Shown piece by piece: positions 11,301 through 23,300 of a DNA stretch of 64,000 nt. Each line of letters opens with the position of its first letter. The stretch's first letter is position 1. The notes under the pieces were generated by a model. That model searched no databases. It saw nothing but the letters and a program-made list of their open reading frames with translations, and was not told the origin of the DNA. Both the position numbers and the translations under genes were made by a program. Source of the DNA: Heterocephalus glaber (Eukaryota > Chordata > Mammalia > Rodentia > Bathyergidae). The stretch spans positions 27,750,947-27,814,946 of the forward strand of contig NW_004624747.1 of assembly GCF_000247695.1 (NCBI RefSeq), in the 5' to 3' direction.

Positions 11301-14300
11301 TACACAGACAGTGTGGCACCACGACAACTGCTCTGGTGCCTGAGACATTGGCTCTGGTCTGGAGGCTCAGAGCACCGTGCAAGTTAAACTTAAGGGTTGT
11401 ATGTCTCTGAAACTTCTCAGTTCATATTTTTGGACCATGTTCAGTGATGGGTAACTGAAAATTCAGGTAATAGAGCTGACTGTGGTAAAAATTGGAGGAA
11501 GTCTGTGCTTCTAAACCAGGGATTTTATTTTGTTGAATGCAGGAATGAGTGTGTGAGTCTGTTCCTCGCCCTCAGGCCTTGTCTGGTGGAACCCTCTGCC
11601 AGCCATTTCTCCTGGACCCCAGTAGCCTCAGAGGGAGCCTGGGGAAATGCTGCCCTACATTCCCAGCACGTTCTGTTATAATTTGAGACAGTGTCTCATT
11701 AAGTCAACCAGGTTGGCTTTGAACTTGCCGTCCTCCTGCCTCAGCCTCCACAGTAGCTGTTGTGTGCTGCTGTGCCTGGCTGTCTACCCCTCTGTCTGTC
11801 GTGTTTGTTTGTTTGTTTGTTTCTGATATTTTTTTTGAGATAAGGTTGCTATATTCCAGGCTGACCTTGAACTTGCTATGACGTCCAGGCTGGTCTCAGA
11901 CTTTCAGTCCTCCTACCTCACCTTCCCAGGGTGCTGGAATTACAGACATGTGCCCCAATGCCTGACTCCTTTTTCACTTTTGAAGGGAAGAAAAATCTCA
12001 CTCCCTCCCTGGGTGGTGACCATGGGGCATCCTGTTAGTGTCCTGCCCTGCCTCGTTCTCAGATTAACGGACATGCTCAAACCCAGGTCCCTAACTGCAC
12101 TTCCTTTTCTAAGAACAGAAAGGAGACCTACTTAGGTTTTTAAACCCTGTTTCCCATGATATAGAGACCCATCTGGTTTGATGGGTGTTGTCTTAATCTT
12201 GGGGCTGTGCTTTGAAGGGTCTACTGCCTCTTGTGTTTTCTTTGTGGAGTTTCTGTTCACATCTTTGGTTCCTTCTCCAGAGTCCACGGCAGTGCTCTGT
12301 GCATGAGCAGGGATGGCTGTTGATGCACATACTGAAGATGACTTTAAAGCTTGCTGTTTCTGCCTTTCATATGATTTCAGCTTCATTTGTGGTGCAGAGG
12401 TTGAAATCTGCCGTGTCTGTTATTGTGCTGAGTCTTAGCAATCTGAGTTTTCAGAGCGTGCATTTTGGGTGCCCCCTGAGGAGCACAGTTTCAGCTGTTG
12501 CGGGATGCCTGCTCACCAAAGGACTCATGCAGGTCTGGAGGTGCTCAGCCTTGTTTCTAAGTACTCACTGTGCTGGAGATGTCCTCCCTGGGCTCATATT
12601 GGGGTCAGTATGGTCAGGGGTTTGAGTGAGTCCTAGTTCCAACAGTGCCTGCTCTTTTAGGAGTTTATAGGGACCTCCCCTGCAGCAAGACAATGGGGAC
12701 CAAGTGTCTGATGCCGGGGGACTATGCCTGCTCTCCTCAGTGTCTGCCTTCCTAGTGGGCAGGCTCATCTGACACCTGCTTCTTCTCAGGCTCCGGCCCC
12801 CGTGCCAGGTGCCTGGGCTTAGCAGGTTCCTTAGTGGTGAAAAATTCTATCTTTTTTGTTTCATAGGTAATTGGGGTCCGCACCTTGTTGTCGTGAGGAG
12901 TTGTAACATACTCAAGTGGGAACTTGAGTTGAAACGGTGGTGTCCCGGGCTCAAAACCCTTGCCTATGTCGGCAGCCACAGAGAACTCAAAGCAAAGAGA
13001 CAGGTATCTTTTTTTAAAAAGGCATGAAATAAACAGAAAGCTATCTTAGTATTTATAGAAGACAAATTTCGGAATGTGAAGACTTCCTCATTAATGTAAC
13101 TGTACAGCTCGCTAGTCAGTGAGTCCCTGGAAATCATAGAGGACAGAGCCAGGTGCACTCTGCCTTGAATCCTGCTGCCTGTCATAGCTGTGCTGCATCC
13201 GCAGTGCTGAATTCCAGACCCACAGAATAATTTCCACGGGAGTGTTCGTCGGAATGTGACATAGCAATGAGTTTCCCTTTGTGTCCTCCAGTTTCTAGTA
13301 CTAGGTCCTAAGTGGATATGTGTATTGGTCACAGTTTTTTGTTGCATGTGAGATTTTGCCTTGCCATTAGATATTATTATTTCGAGTAATATTTACTAAA
13401 AAATCAGTACCTTGAGTTCTGTCTTCACTTTTTCTCTTTATCTTGGTCTGTTGGTGCTGCTGCGGCACAGTGCCACACGGTAGGTAATTTATAAACAAGA
13501 GAAACCATCTCTCCCAGCTCTTGAGTGCTGGAAGTCCAAGGCCAGGGCCCAGGCAGGTTTGTTGGTGAGGGCCCAGTGTTGCCTCTGAGATGGCACCTTC
13601 CTGACCTGCATCCCCGTGGCCCTTTATGAGGCACTGGTGCACTCGGGAGATGGAGATAGCCCACCTCTTAGTGCACTGTGTGGATCTTTGAGGGGAAATG
13701 TTCAGCTAATAGCCCTGTCTCTAGTTACTAACTTGCTCTTAAAAAGCTTTCAGTACAGTCAGTTGCAGCATAGATAGTTGGATTTCCTACCTTCTGAATA
13801 TGGTTTCTCCTGGTTCGGATTATACACTCTGCAAGCTGTCCTGCTTTGTGCCCCTCTCTGATAGTCTCTCTGGTTTCCAAATGATGTCCGCTCTTCTGTC
13901 ACCTGAGCAACCGAGTCGTAACATCGCAGAAAAGCACATGTTAGAAGTTTGCCATCTTGTGGGGCTGCCTCCCTGGCTGTCAGGGCCAGTGTGGTTCACA
14001 GTCCAGATGTGCCCGCTCCAGAGGAAAAGAGAAGAGTATCAGCCCAGATATTTTCTCCGCAGTGATAGAAGTTACTCAGAATAGCGAGTTGGCCTGTGAA
14101 CGCGGAGCAGCGGGGCCTCACGCTGATGCTCTGCCTTGTTGAACCAACTGGTAGCTGAGGACTGGGCCAGAGGGTGATGGGCTCCTTTCTGTGCCTCAGG
14201 ACTGGACCGAGCCCAACAGCTTCCACATCTGTGTCACATCCTACAAGCACTTCTTCAGAGGCTATGCTGCCTTCTCCCGTGTGCGCTGGAGGTGCCTCAT

Positions 14301-17300
14301 CGTCGATGAGATGCAGCGCGTGAAGGGCATGGCAGAGCGGCACTGGGAAGCAGTGTTCAGCCTGCAGAGGTCTGTCTGCCCCTTAGGGTTGTTGCTGCCA
14401 CGCAGCCCAGATGGGCCTGTGGTCACTACATTCGCATTCTTTAGGAGAAATGGAGGTGGTTGCAGACACACAAAATTGCTCTTCCCCTCAGAGCCCGCAG
14501 AGCTGCGGAGACCGCAGAGCATGTGATCTGCTTATATTGGCTCCTGGAGCTGAGCTTGCCCCTTCCCAAGCCTGGCTGCAGAGCGGTGCGGCACTGCAAG
14601 TGTGTTGGGAGCCTAGCATTGCTTCCTCTTTTTTTTTTTTTTTGGTACCAGGGATCGAACTGAGGACCTTGCTCTTGCGAGGCAGGTGCGGTGCCACTGA
14701 GCTAAATCCCTGGCCTGCTTGCTCTTTTTGCAGCCAGCAGCGCCTGCTTTTGCTCGACATGCCACTGCACAACACCTTCCTGGAGCTGTGGACCATGGTG
14801 CACTTCCTCATTCCCGGCATCTCACGGCCCTACCTGAGCTTCCCACTGAAGGCGCCCAGTGACGAAAACCAGGATTACTACCACAAGGTGGTCATCAGGC
14901 TGCACAGGGTATGTCTGCTCCACACCCACAGGCTGGCCTGACTGCTAGGGTGTTGCTGCTTTGTTTTCGGGAAGAAATAGTTGTTCTTTTTCTTCAGGTG
15001 ACACAGCCATTTATTCTGAGGAGGACAAAGAGAGATGTGGAGAAGCAGCTGACAAAGAAGTACGAGCATGTGTTGAAGTGCCGCCTCTCTAGCCGGCAGA
15101 AGGCCTTGTACGAGGATGTCATCCTGCAGCCTGGGTGAGTGCTGCATGCCCGCCTGCCTGGCTGTGAGGAGAACGTGCGTCCTCTGGCCTGTGTGTGAGC
15201 CCCTGGTCTCCTGGGATCCCACCTCTCAGGCTGGCAGTGGCACCCTCCACCATGGTGCTGGTCTCAGAGGTGCTGTTTCTGCACAGCTGCATGAAGCTGC
15301 ATGTGTGTAGGCCCTTTTTATTTTTTGAGACGGGGAGAGGCTCACTAAGTCACTAAATTCTCCGGGCAAGACTTGAACTTGTGATCTTTGTGCCTTGGGC
15401 TCCCAGAGTACTGGGATCATGCGCCACCATGCCTGGTCACACCTCCCACCATTCTGTGCCCTTCCTGAGTCTCTACCCAGCTGCAGGGTTGGGTACTCTC
15501 CCTCTGCCCCAGCTCTGTTCATTTCCTCACCATTCACAGCTCTCTGGGATTCCCCACACCTCCCTGTTCTTGGGGGCCCCTGGAGCATGGTAGTGTTTTA
15601 TGGTCTAGGAATGCTGAGTGAATCAGTGGGTGCAGGAAGCCTTGTGTGGGCATTGGGGTTCGGCTGCTAACCCAGTTGGGGTCCCATGCTCCCTGCTCAG
15701 GACTCAGGAGGCTTTGAAGAGTGGGCACTTCATCAATGTGCTGAGCATCCTGATGAGGCTACAGCGCATCTGCAACCACCCCGGGCTCATCGAGCCACGG
15801 TGCCCTGACTCCTCCTACGTAGCAGCAGCTCTGCAGTACTGGTCAGCCTCGCTGATCCTGAAGGTGCTAGAGAGAGACCCATGGAAGGTGAGTGTGCAGA
15901 ACCTAACTGCGGTTGTAGCTCTTGCCCAGGCACTTAATAGATAGAGCCCTGCATATCTCCACATCCGTGTTGTCTCTGGGTTTGCCTGTCCTGGACATTT
16001 TGTCTAGCAGGATCCCTCGGCCTTGTGTCTTGCTCCTCTCACGTAGTGCATTTTCAGTGTGCATCCTCTCTGTAGTAAGCACCAGGACTTCCTTTTGGAG
16101 ACGATGCTGTCTGCTCGTGTGGTGGTCTACATTTGCTTGCCGTTCCTCAGCTCATAGGCTGCTGTGAGTGGCACTGCTGAGGGCATTCCTGCCGAGGGTG
16201 GATGCACAACAGTTCTGTCCCCTCAGGAGCACACTGGGGGTGCAGCTGTGGGTCATGCGCCACTCTGTCTGGCTCACACTGATGCTGACAGTGCCACTGT
16301 AGCCAGGCCACCTTATCTCCCTCCTGCACCCCCACCCCAGCCAGCACTCTCTTTAGATGCTTAGCCTCCTGCTGGAAGCAGATTGGTCGAGGTATCCCAG
16401 TCCTGGGAAGCAAGGTGGAGGTGCTGGGATGGTGAGGCGCTTGTTCTGGCCGAGGCAAGCCCTGTGGCTGCTGGACTGAGTGCTGTGTCCGGTTGCAATG
16501 TCCTTCCTGCCGCACAGCTCTGGAGCGCGCCTCGAGCCTCGCTGTCAGTCCCACACTGACCTCCAGAGGTGCAGCCCTGCCCTGAGGTCTCACCTGCCGT
16601 ACCAGGAGAGCATGCGCTATCTGCGCTGCTTTGGAGCTGCTCAGACCAGGCCCTCCTAGTGGGTTTCCATTCCTCTGCCACTTCATGCCGTGCAGCACAT
16701 ATTTTTGCCCCTTTAGGAAACCGATCTTTCTATATTTGATATCATTGGATTAGAAAATAAAATCACTCGCTATGAGGCAGAACTGCTATCTAAGAAAAAG
16801 GTGACCCGGAAACTTATGGAGGAGATCTTCGCCTCACCACCTCTGGCAGCCCGGCCGGTGGCAGTGAAGCTGAAGGCCAGTAGGTAAGCGGGCACGGGTT
16901 AGAAGTGTGGTGCGCTAGTTCTGCCTGCCCTGCTCTGAGGAGCACCTGTGGGCCATGGGCTTAGGCCCCCTCCTTGACCCGGGCTACCAGTGACTTCCTT
17001 TGGTTATCAGCTTCTCCTGGAAGTTCCCAAATGTCCTGGGTGTTAGCAAGCATAGACCTCTACAGGCACCTCCTGGGCAGCACAGTGCAGCTGCTCACTG
17101 CCCTTCTTTGTTGCCTTTTGGCTGAATTCAGTCTGGTAACAGCTGTGGTGGCCTGCTGGTGAGGGCAGGTGGAGGGTCCACCCTGGGCATGGTGACATCA
17201 AACAACAGGAAATGATTTTTACAGGCCAGGAGGCTGGCAGATATGTTAGATGATGAAATTACAATATAAATGACTCAGGACAGACTAAAACTAGCAGTTA

Positions 17301-20300
17301 GAAATAAGCAAAATCCTGTATTTGGATGAAAAAGAAAATGTAAATAGGTATTTTTGAGACAATGGGTCAATTCCACAGGTTGATAGGCATTCCTGTTGCT
17401 ACTTCTGTGGCTTCACCAGGGACGGGACGTAGGTGTCCTACCTCAGCAGCAGCAGAGTCCGCTCACCACTCCACAGGGAGCCTGCAGCCTGGGAAACACA
17501 GATTCGTCCACTTGTGCTTTCTGGCCTTTGCTAAAGGCTTTCAGTGGCTGCCTTCGCATGCAGCTTTTTTTTTTTTTTTGGTACCAGGGATCAAACTCGG
17601 GACCTTGTGCTTGCAAGACAGGCAGTGGCACCACTGAGCTAAATCCCTGGCTACATGCAGCTTTGTGCATGGGACTTGGAAACTACCGGTACTGTTTTCT
17701 GGGGAAAGAAGAGTGTGCTCTGTTAGAGGATAGCGCATGGGCCCTGCGCCTGAGCAGCGTCTTCATGGCCCCTGCTGTTTTAGGCTACACACTGAATTGC
17801 CCTGTTCTCCCACTGTCTCAGCAGGGTGACTTTGCTCCCACTTGGCTCTTCCTCTAAGCTAGAGTCGCACGGGTATTCTGTGCCTTAGGTATTTTTTCAG
17901 TTCCACATGGCTAAGTACTTAAGACTTAAGGCCGTATTTGTCCCTGTGTTACTCAGTGTTACTGTGTTACAGTGTGCCACATTTGTATGCAGTTTGTCAG
18001 TAGCTCCCAAGGGTGGTGGTACGTTCCTTGGAGCCAATGTGAGCCCCTCCAGCCCGCCCTCTGGAGCTGGGGACCCTCTGTCCTCTGGGGCGATGCTGTG
18101 GAGCTGGGCTCTGCAGCTGGGTGATGTCCTGTGTGTCTTCCTGCCTGCCCAATTGCGTGTAGGTTGTTTCAGCCTGTGCAGTATGGTCAGAAGCCTGAGG
18201 GTCGCACTGTGGCATTCCCCAGCACACATCCGCCCCGGACAGTGACTGCTAATGCATCTGCAGCTGCCCCACAAGGCCCAGTTCGAGGACGCCCACCAAT
18301 TGCCACATTCTCGGCAAACCCAGACACGAAAGGTATCGTCACCTATCATCCACCTTCCATGTTGCGGGAGGCTCTGGGTTGGGTGAGGCTGCCAGGAGCA
18401 GCTCCTAAGGCTTTGTGCACCTTCTCTTCCTCGTGCTGGGTTTTTCTCTGTACAAGAAACTTCACTCCCAGTTGAGCTGAGTGTTGACCATGATGACAGC
18501 AGAGCATTTGACCTTTGTGTATTTTAAAGACATTCAGGAAACTTCTGAGAAAGTCTGTTCTTGTTACAGTTTGTGCCATCATTTCAACTTCACTGATGAT
18601 TACCATTGAGAGGATAGGGTGAAATAGCAGGAAAGGTCCTAAGAGCCATTCTAGCCTCTAGCCGAAGGTCCTCGTGTCAGGTGTCCTGTGTCTTGTCCAC
18701 ACGAGATAAGCCAACACCCGGGACCACAACTGAAGGACTTGTCTGTAAGATAGGATGGATCGCGCCTATGCTTCTCTGTGTTTGGGAAGTCGCTTCAATG
18801 ACAGTGGCTGGCTGGGCTGCTCCAGTCCTCCCTTCTCTCTGAGAAGGGCCCTGTGTGCTGCTCAGCCGTGCTGATGATGGGCTGGCTGTTTCTCATCCCA
18901 GGGACACTCCTTGGTTTTTAAGAGAGGACTTCTCATTTGAGAGCTGTATGAAGTAATGTTGATGTAATTCTTTAAAATTCGGATGTGAAGTGTTGCATTT
19001 TATGAGAACCTCTAACAGCTTTGCACAAACCAACCTTATTGATTGCAGCGGCAGCAGCCCCGTTTCAGACCTCTCAGGCTTCCACCAGTGCTCCTCGACA
19101 CCAGCCCGCCTCGACCTCCAGCACAGCCACAGGCCCAGCCCACCCTGCGCGACTGAGGGCGCAGACCACTGCCCAGGCCTTGGGTGCAGGCCTGCCCCCG
19201 CCCCTGCCCCAGGCGCCCTCGCTGGCGGCTGGGCAGAGCGCGCCGCCCCAGCGGCTGGTGCTCACCTCGCAGGCCCAGGCCCGCCTGCCCAGTAAGTGGC
19301 CTCTCGTCCAGGGGCTGCCTTGCGGCCCCACGCTGTCAGGAACTCGGGATGTCTGAAGAGCCTTTGCTGTCCACTGCCTCTGTCTGTCCCTCCGCCCAGG
19401 CCTGGTGCCACCTGGAGCTTGATGCCTGCCAAGAGGCCAGTGCCGGGCCCTGCTCTTTCTGTCCTTTCTCCTCCTTGCCAGCTCTGCTCACCTCCTCTCC
19501 CTCCCCTCTCAGGGCCGTGCCCTGCTACTATGTGGAGGGTACCTCCCCTCTGCGGGCGCTGGCTGGGTCCCATCCCTTAGCCTGCAGCTCCTTAAGCAGG
19601 TGTCAGGTCGCCAGACACTATTCACACCTGTGGTGTCTCTTGTCACCAAGCTTGAACTCGGAGCAAATGCTTGCTCAGCAGAGACATTTGGAAATAACCT
19701 GGTGTCTGAAATATCAGAGTTACACCTGATTTTCGAGAGTAGAGCTTTTTACCGAGGCCAGTGCAATTAGCATGTCTTCAAGTCTTATGTGGACGCTTAT
19801 TAATTCTGCTGTAGAATTTGTCCTCATGTGAAATATTGTGGGTTACAGCATTTCTTTTTTTTTTTTTTTTTTTTTTTTGCTACTGGGTATCGAACTTGGG
19901 ACCTTGCGCTTGCAAGGCAGGCGCCAGAACTACTGAGCTAAGTCCCCGGCCCGAGTTACAGCATTTCTCAGATGCCACCTCACATAGCTGATTGGTTGTA
20001 TAACAAAATTGTTGAGGCGTTCCTGGAGAGCTGGAAAGGGAGATGTACAGGGGAGATGCTGAGTTCTGGAAAACTCCACATTGCAAACCTCTCTGGTGTT
20101 GCCTCAAGTAAGGAGTGGCATCCTAGGCAGCCGCCTGAGGGGATGCCCTTGCATGGCACAGGCCCAAAGCGCAGTCCATTGTGTGTGGAGGGGAACGCAA
20201 TGCAAGCGCTTCTCATGTCACCTGGTCTTCACATCAGGCAGAGGAGGGCTAGCGGGGGATTTATACTGTGCCAAACTCTTGTGTCTCTCATTTTCATTTT

Positions 20301-23300
20301 CCCTCCTTGTTCATGGCTTTTCTGTGGGTAAGACAACCTCAGATATTTTTCCAGTCTTCACTAACTGTTCTCCTCATGGTGTCACTAATAATTCTGGCAT
20401 GGACTGTCTCGGGAGGAGCATTTGAACTTGCCCATTAATTGTTGGGTGAAAACCTTTCCGCTGCTGTTTAGTTATGGGGCTGTTTTGAGCTGGGTTCTTA
20501 TGACACCAAGTTACATTTTAAAAAAAAGTTTAAGCAATGTTAAGTTTCACATTTTTCACAGTAAATCTTACAGGTTGAATCCTATGATCTAATTTGAATT
20601 AGTATGAAACTATGTCTTACAGTTTATTTAGGTATAACTTACTTATTTAAGAACATTCTTAGACTTTGAAGAAGTCATGGTGTAATCAAAGCTATTCATC
20701 ACAAAGCTTTTGTATCTTGCCTCTGTGAGCTAAATTGGACACATGCTTTTTTAAACTTCTGAAAGTTCTCTGAAGAAGTTGGTACATTTCCAAGTTTATG
20801 ACAAACAGATTTTCAGTATTTTTATTTTATTTTTTTGAGGTGGGGCCTGGCCATATAACCCAGGCTGCAGGCTGGCCTCCACCTTCCTGCCTCAGCCTTC
20901 TGCATGCTGGGATTACTAGGTGTGCATTAGCACACCCGGCAGATTTCTACTGTTTCTGATGTTTGCTGGGGTTTTTTTGGAGGGGGGAAGTACAATGTAT
21001 CTTAATAGTTTGGTTAATCATATTAACATCGATATCTAAAATTCCTGCCTGTTACAACTAAGTAGGCTGTAACCATTCCAGTCTGGTTTTTAAGAGTTTC
21101 TTCTATTAAAAGTTAACTTTCCTTATGTGGTAGAAAGCAACACCTGATAAGTGTCTTTAGGTCACTCGTTTGCCCTGGACAGTCATTGTTTACCACAGTG
21201 GTTGTATAACAGTGCCCTGCTTTCTCCAAAATGGAGTCCCTTCACCTTTCCTTCTGCATTTCATCAGGTGGAGAGGTGGTGAAGATAGCACAGCTGGCAT
21301 CCATTGCGGGGCCTCAGAGCCGGGTTGCTCAACCAGAGACACCTGTGACTCTCCAGTTCCAGGGGAACAAGTTCACCTTGTCACACAGCCAGCTACGGCA
21401 GCTCACAGCAGGCCAGCCCCTGCAGCTGCAAGGTAGGGACAGCAGTGACACCAGTGAGCAGAGAGGCGTGTGTGGTGGGATGATGTGGGAGAGTGCTTGG
21501 GTCTCTAAGCTCCAGGCTCTTCACTTGGGTGCAGTATTAAGATTCACCTTCTAGTGACTGTTGGGGACCAGCGAGATGATGTTCTGCCTGCTTGGTAGGC
21601 ACTAATGATAGTCGTTTGTATCAGTAGTATCTGTCTTTTGAAAAGAGTTTTATATTTTGTAGCTCGGGATAGAAATATTTGCTGCTTTTTAATATTTGTC
21701 TTAGTTACTTGTCTTATTGCTGGGACAAAACACCCAACATCCACAAATTAAAGGAGGAAGGGTTTATTTTGGCTCACAGTGTGTAGAGGTTTCAGTTCAT
21801 AGTTGGCCAGCTCCAAGGTAGGGCAGCCTGGCAGAGGGACTGGCAGAGGAGAAACAGTCCATGGCAGGGTAAGCAGGAGACAGCAAGCAGCAGCAGTGAG
21901 CCTGCCTTCCCTTTATCCCATCCAAGCTACAAGCCTTTTGGGTGGTTCCACTCACACCCAGGTTGGGGTTTCTGTCTTCAGTAAATCCATTCAGTCACAC
22001 GTAGAACTGTGCTAATTCTGGTCTGTGGACTAATTTAGTACCACACACCCTTAATCCCAGCATCACACCCTAGATCCAGCCAGTTCTGAAAAGCCCCACC
22101 TATGAGCACATGAGGCTTTGGGGGGACATCTAGATACAAGCTGTAACAATGTTAGTGGTAGATAAAGTGTCCTAAAAGTGCCAAAGGACTACTGATTTAT
22201 GTATGAGAAATTACTTTCTTTTAAACTCAGTTTCTTTTTGAGATGGGATCTGTGTTGGGCCTTGACTTTGTGGGTTCAGGTGATCCTCCTGCTTCAGCCT
22301 CCTGAGTAGCTGGGATTATCAGTGCCACCACTGTGCCTGGTTAGAGGTTTTAATTTCCAGACCAAAACTTCCCAGACCTTTGGCTGAGAGCATCTTTGTC
22401 CTGCTTTGGCCAAGGTTTTAGGTGCCCATGGGGATTTGGGATGGGCTTCCCTGTGACCCACGCAGTGCCAGGCAGCGGTGGTGGCCCTTACTCAGTGCAG
22501 TGCTGCAAGGGGTGGTAGTCTCCTGAGGTAAGTAGAGCAAGCTTCCTCAGCTGTGCCTTCCTGGGGACCAGATGTTAGCAGATTGCTTGAGTAACTGAGC
22601 TTTGCACTGATTGGTGTCAACAGGACTCAGACTCCATTTACCCGCTCGTTTGTTCCTGAGCTATTTGCAAGTGATGGTGTTGTGTGGCTGAAACACGTAC
22701 GTGCCTGTGACTGGTGCCCCTGGGATGTGTGTTTGCAGGCAGTGTCCTCCAGATTGTATCTGCCCCCGGGCAGCCCTACCTGCGCGCGCCTGGCCCTGTG
22801 GTGATGCAGACCGTGTCGCAGGCGGGCGCTGTGCACGGTGCCCTGGGAAGCAAGCCCCCGGCCAGCGGCCCCACCCCTGCACCCCTGACCCCACAAGGTA
22901 GGGTGTTCTGGGGTGGGGGGCTCGGCGGGGAGCTTCTTCCTGGCTGCCTGTCCTCCGAGTGGTCGGGCACCTGTGCGTCCAACTGGAGGACCTCACTGTG
23001 ACATTGTCGCTGTGTTGTAGAACCTTGCCCTGGCAGCCACAGGTGCTTGTGACGTCAGCTTGATTTGCTGTCTTTCTCTTCTGCTCTCAGAGGTGTTGCC
23101 CCAACTCATCTCAGTATTTTGTTTTGGTCTTAGTCTGTAGAGAGACTTTGGGAATGAAGCAGTGTGCTTGCTGCTGTGCCACAGACACACTGAGTGAGCA
23201 GTGAGTGTGCCTAGAGCTCCCTGGCTGGGCTGGGATGTGTATTTCCTCGTGTTCAGGGCTTGGCTGTTGGCCTCCTGGCTCCTGGTCCTGCCTGCTGCTG

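Larger units (their letters stand above)
9412..12866 (+). other. EP400: EP400 intron 4 of window
   Basis: 3.45 kb with a sense B1-like SINE, two antisense ID SINEs and two antisense B1 elements. GC-rich 10250-10780 has several overlapping chance frames and no recognised gene. The stretches 10980-11670 and 11980-12840 hold nothing I can name. Confidence 0.7.
19292..21267 (+). other. EP400: EP400 intron 12 of window
   Basis: About 2 kb: an ID SINE at 19856-19954 and an antisense B1 at 20826-20942. The AT-rich 20440-20820 holds no recognised feature. Confidence 0.7.
21433..22738 (+). other. EP400: EP400 intron 13 of window
   Basis: 1.3 kb: a MaLR-like LTR (21707-22148), an antisense B1 (22235-22345), then about 390 bases with nothing recognised. 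Confidence 0.75.

Noticed and set aside
13445..13665. Old repeat-like text in intron 5 as a named LTR or DNA transposon.
   Set aside because: Similarity is only to remembered phrases; I could not separate the candidate families, so no family is assigned.
16147..16698. 183-codon minus-strand frame in intron 9.
   Set aside because: Overlapped by open frames in several other registers; GC-rich chance pattern.
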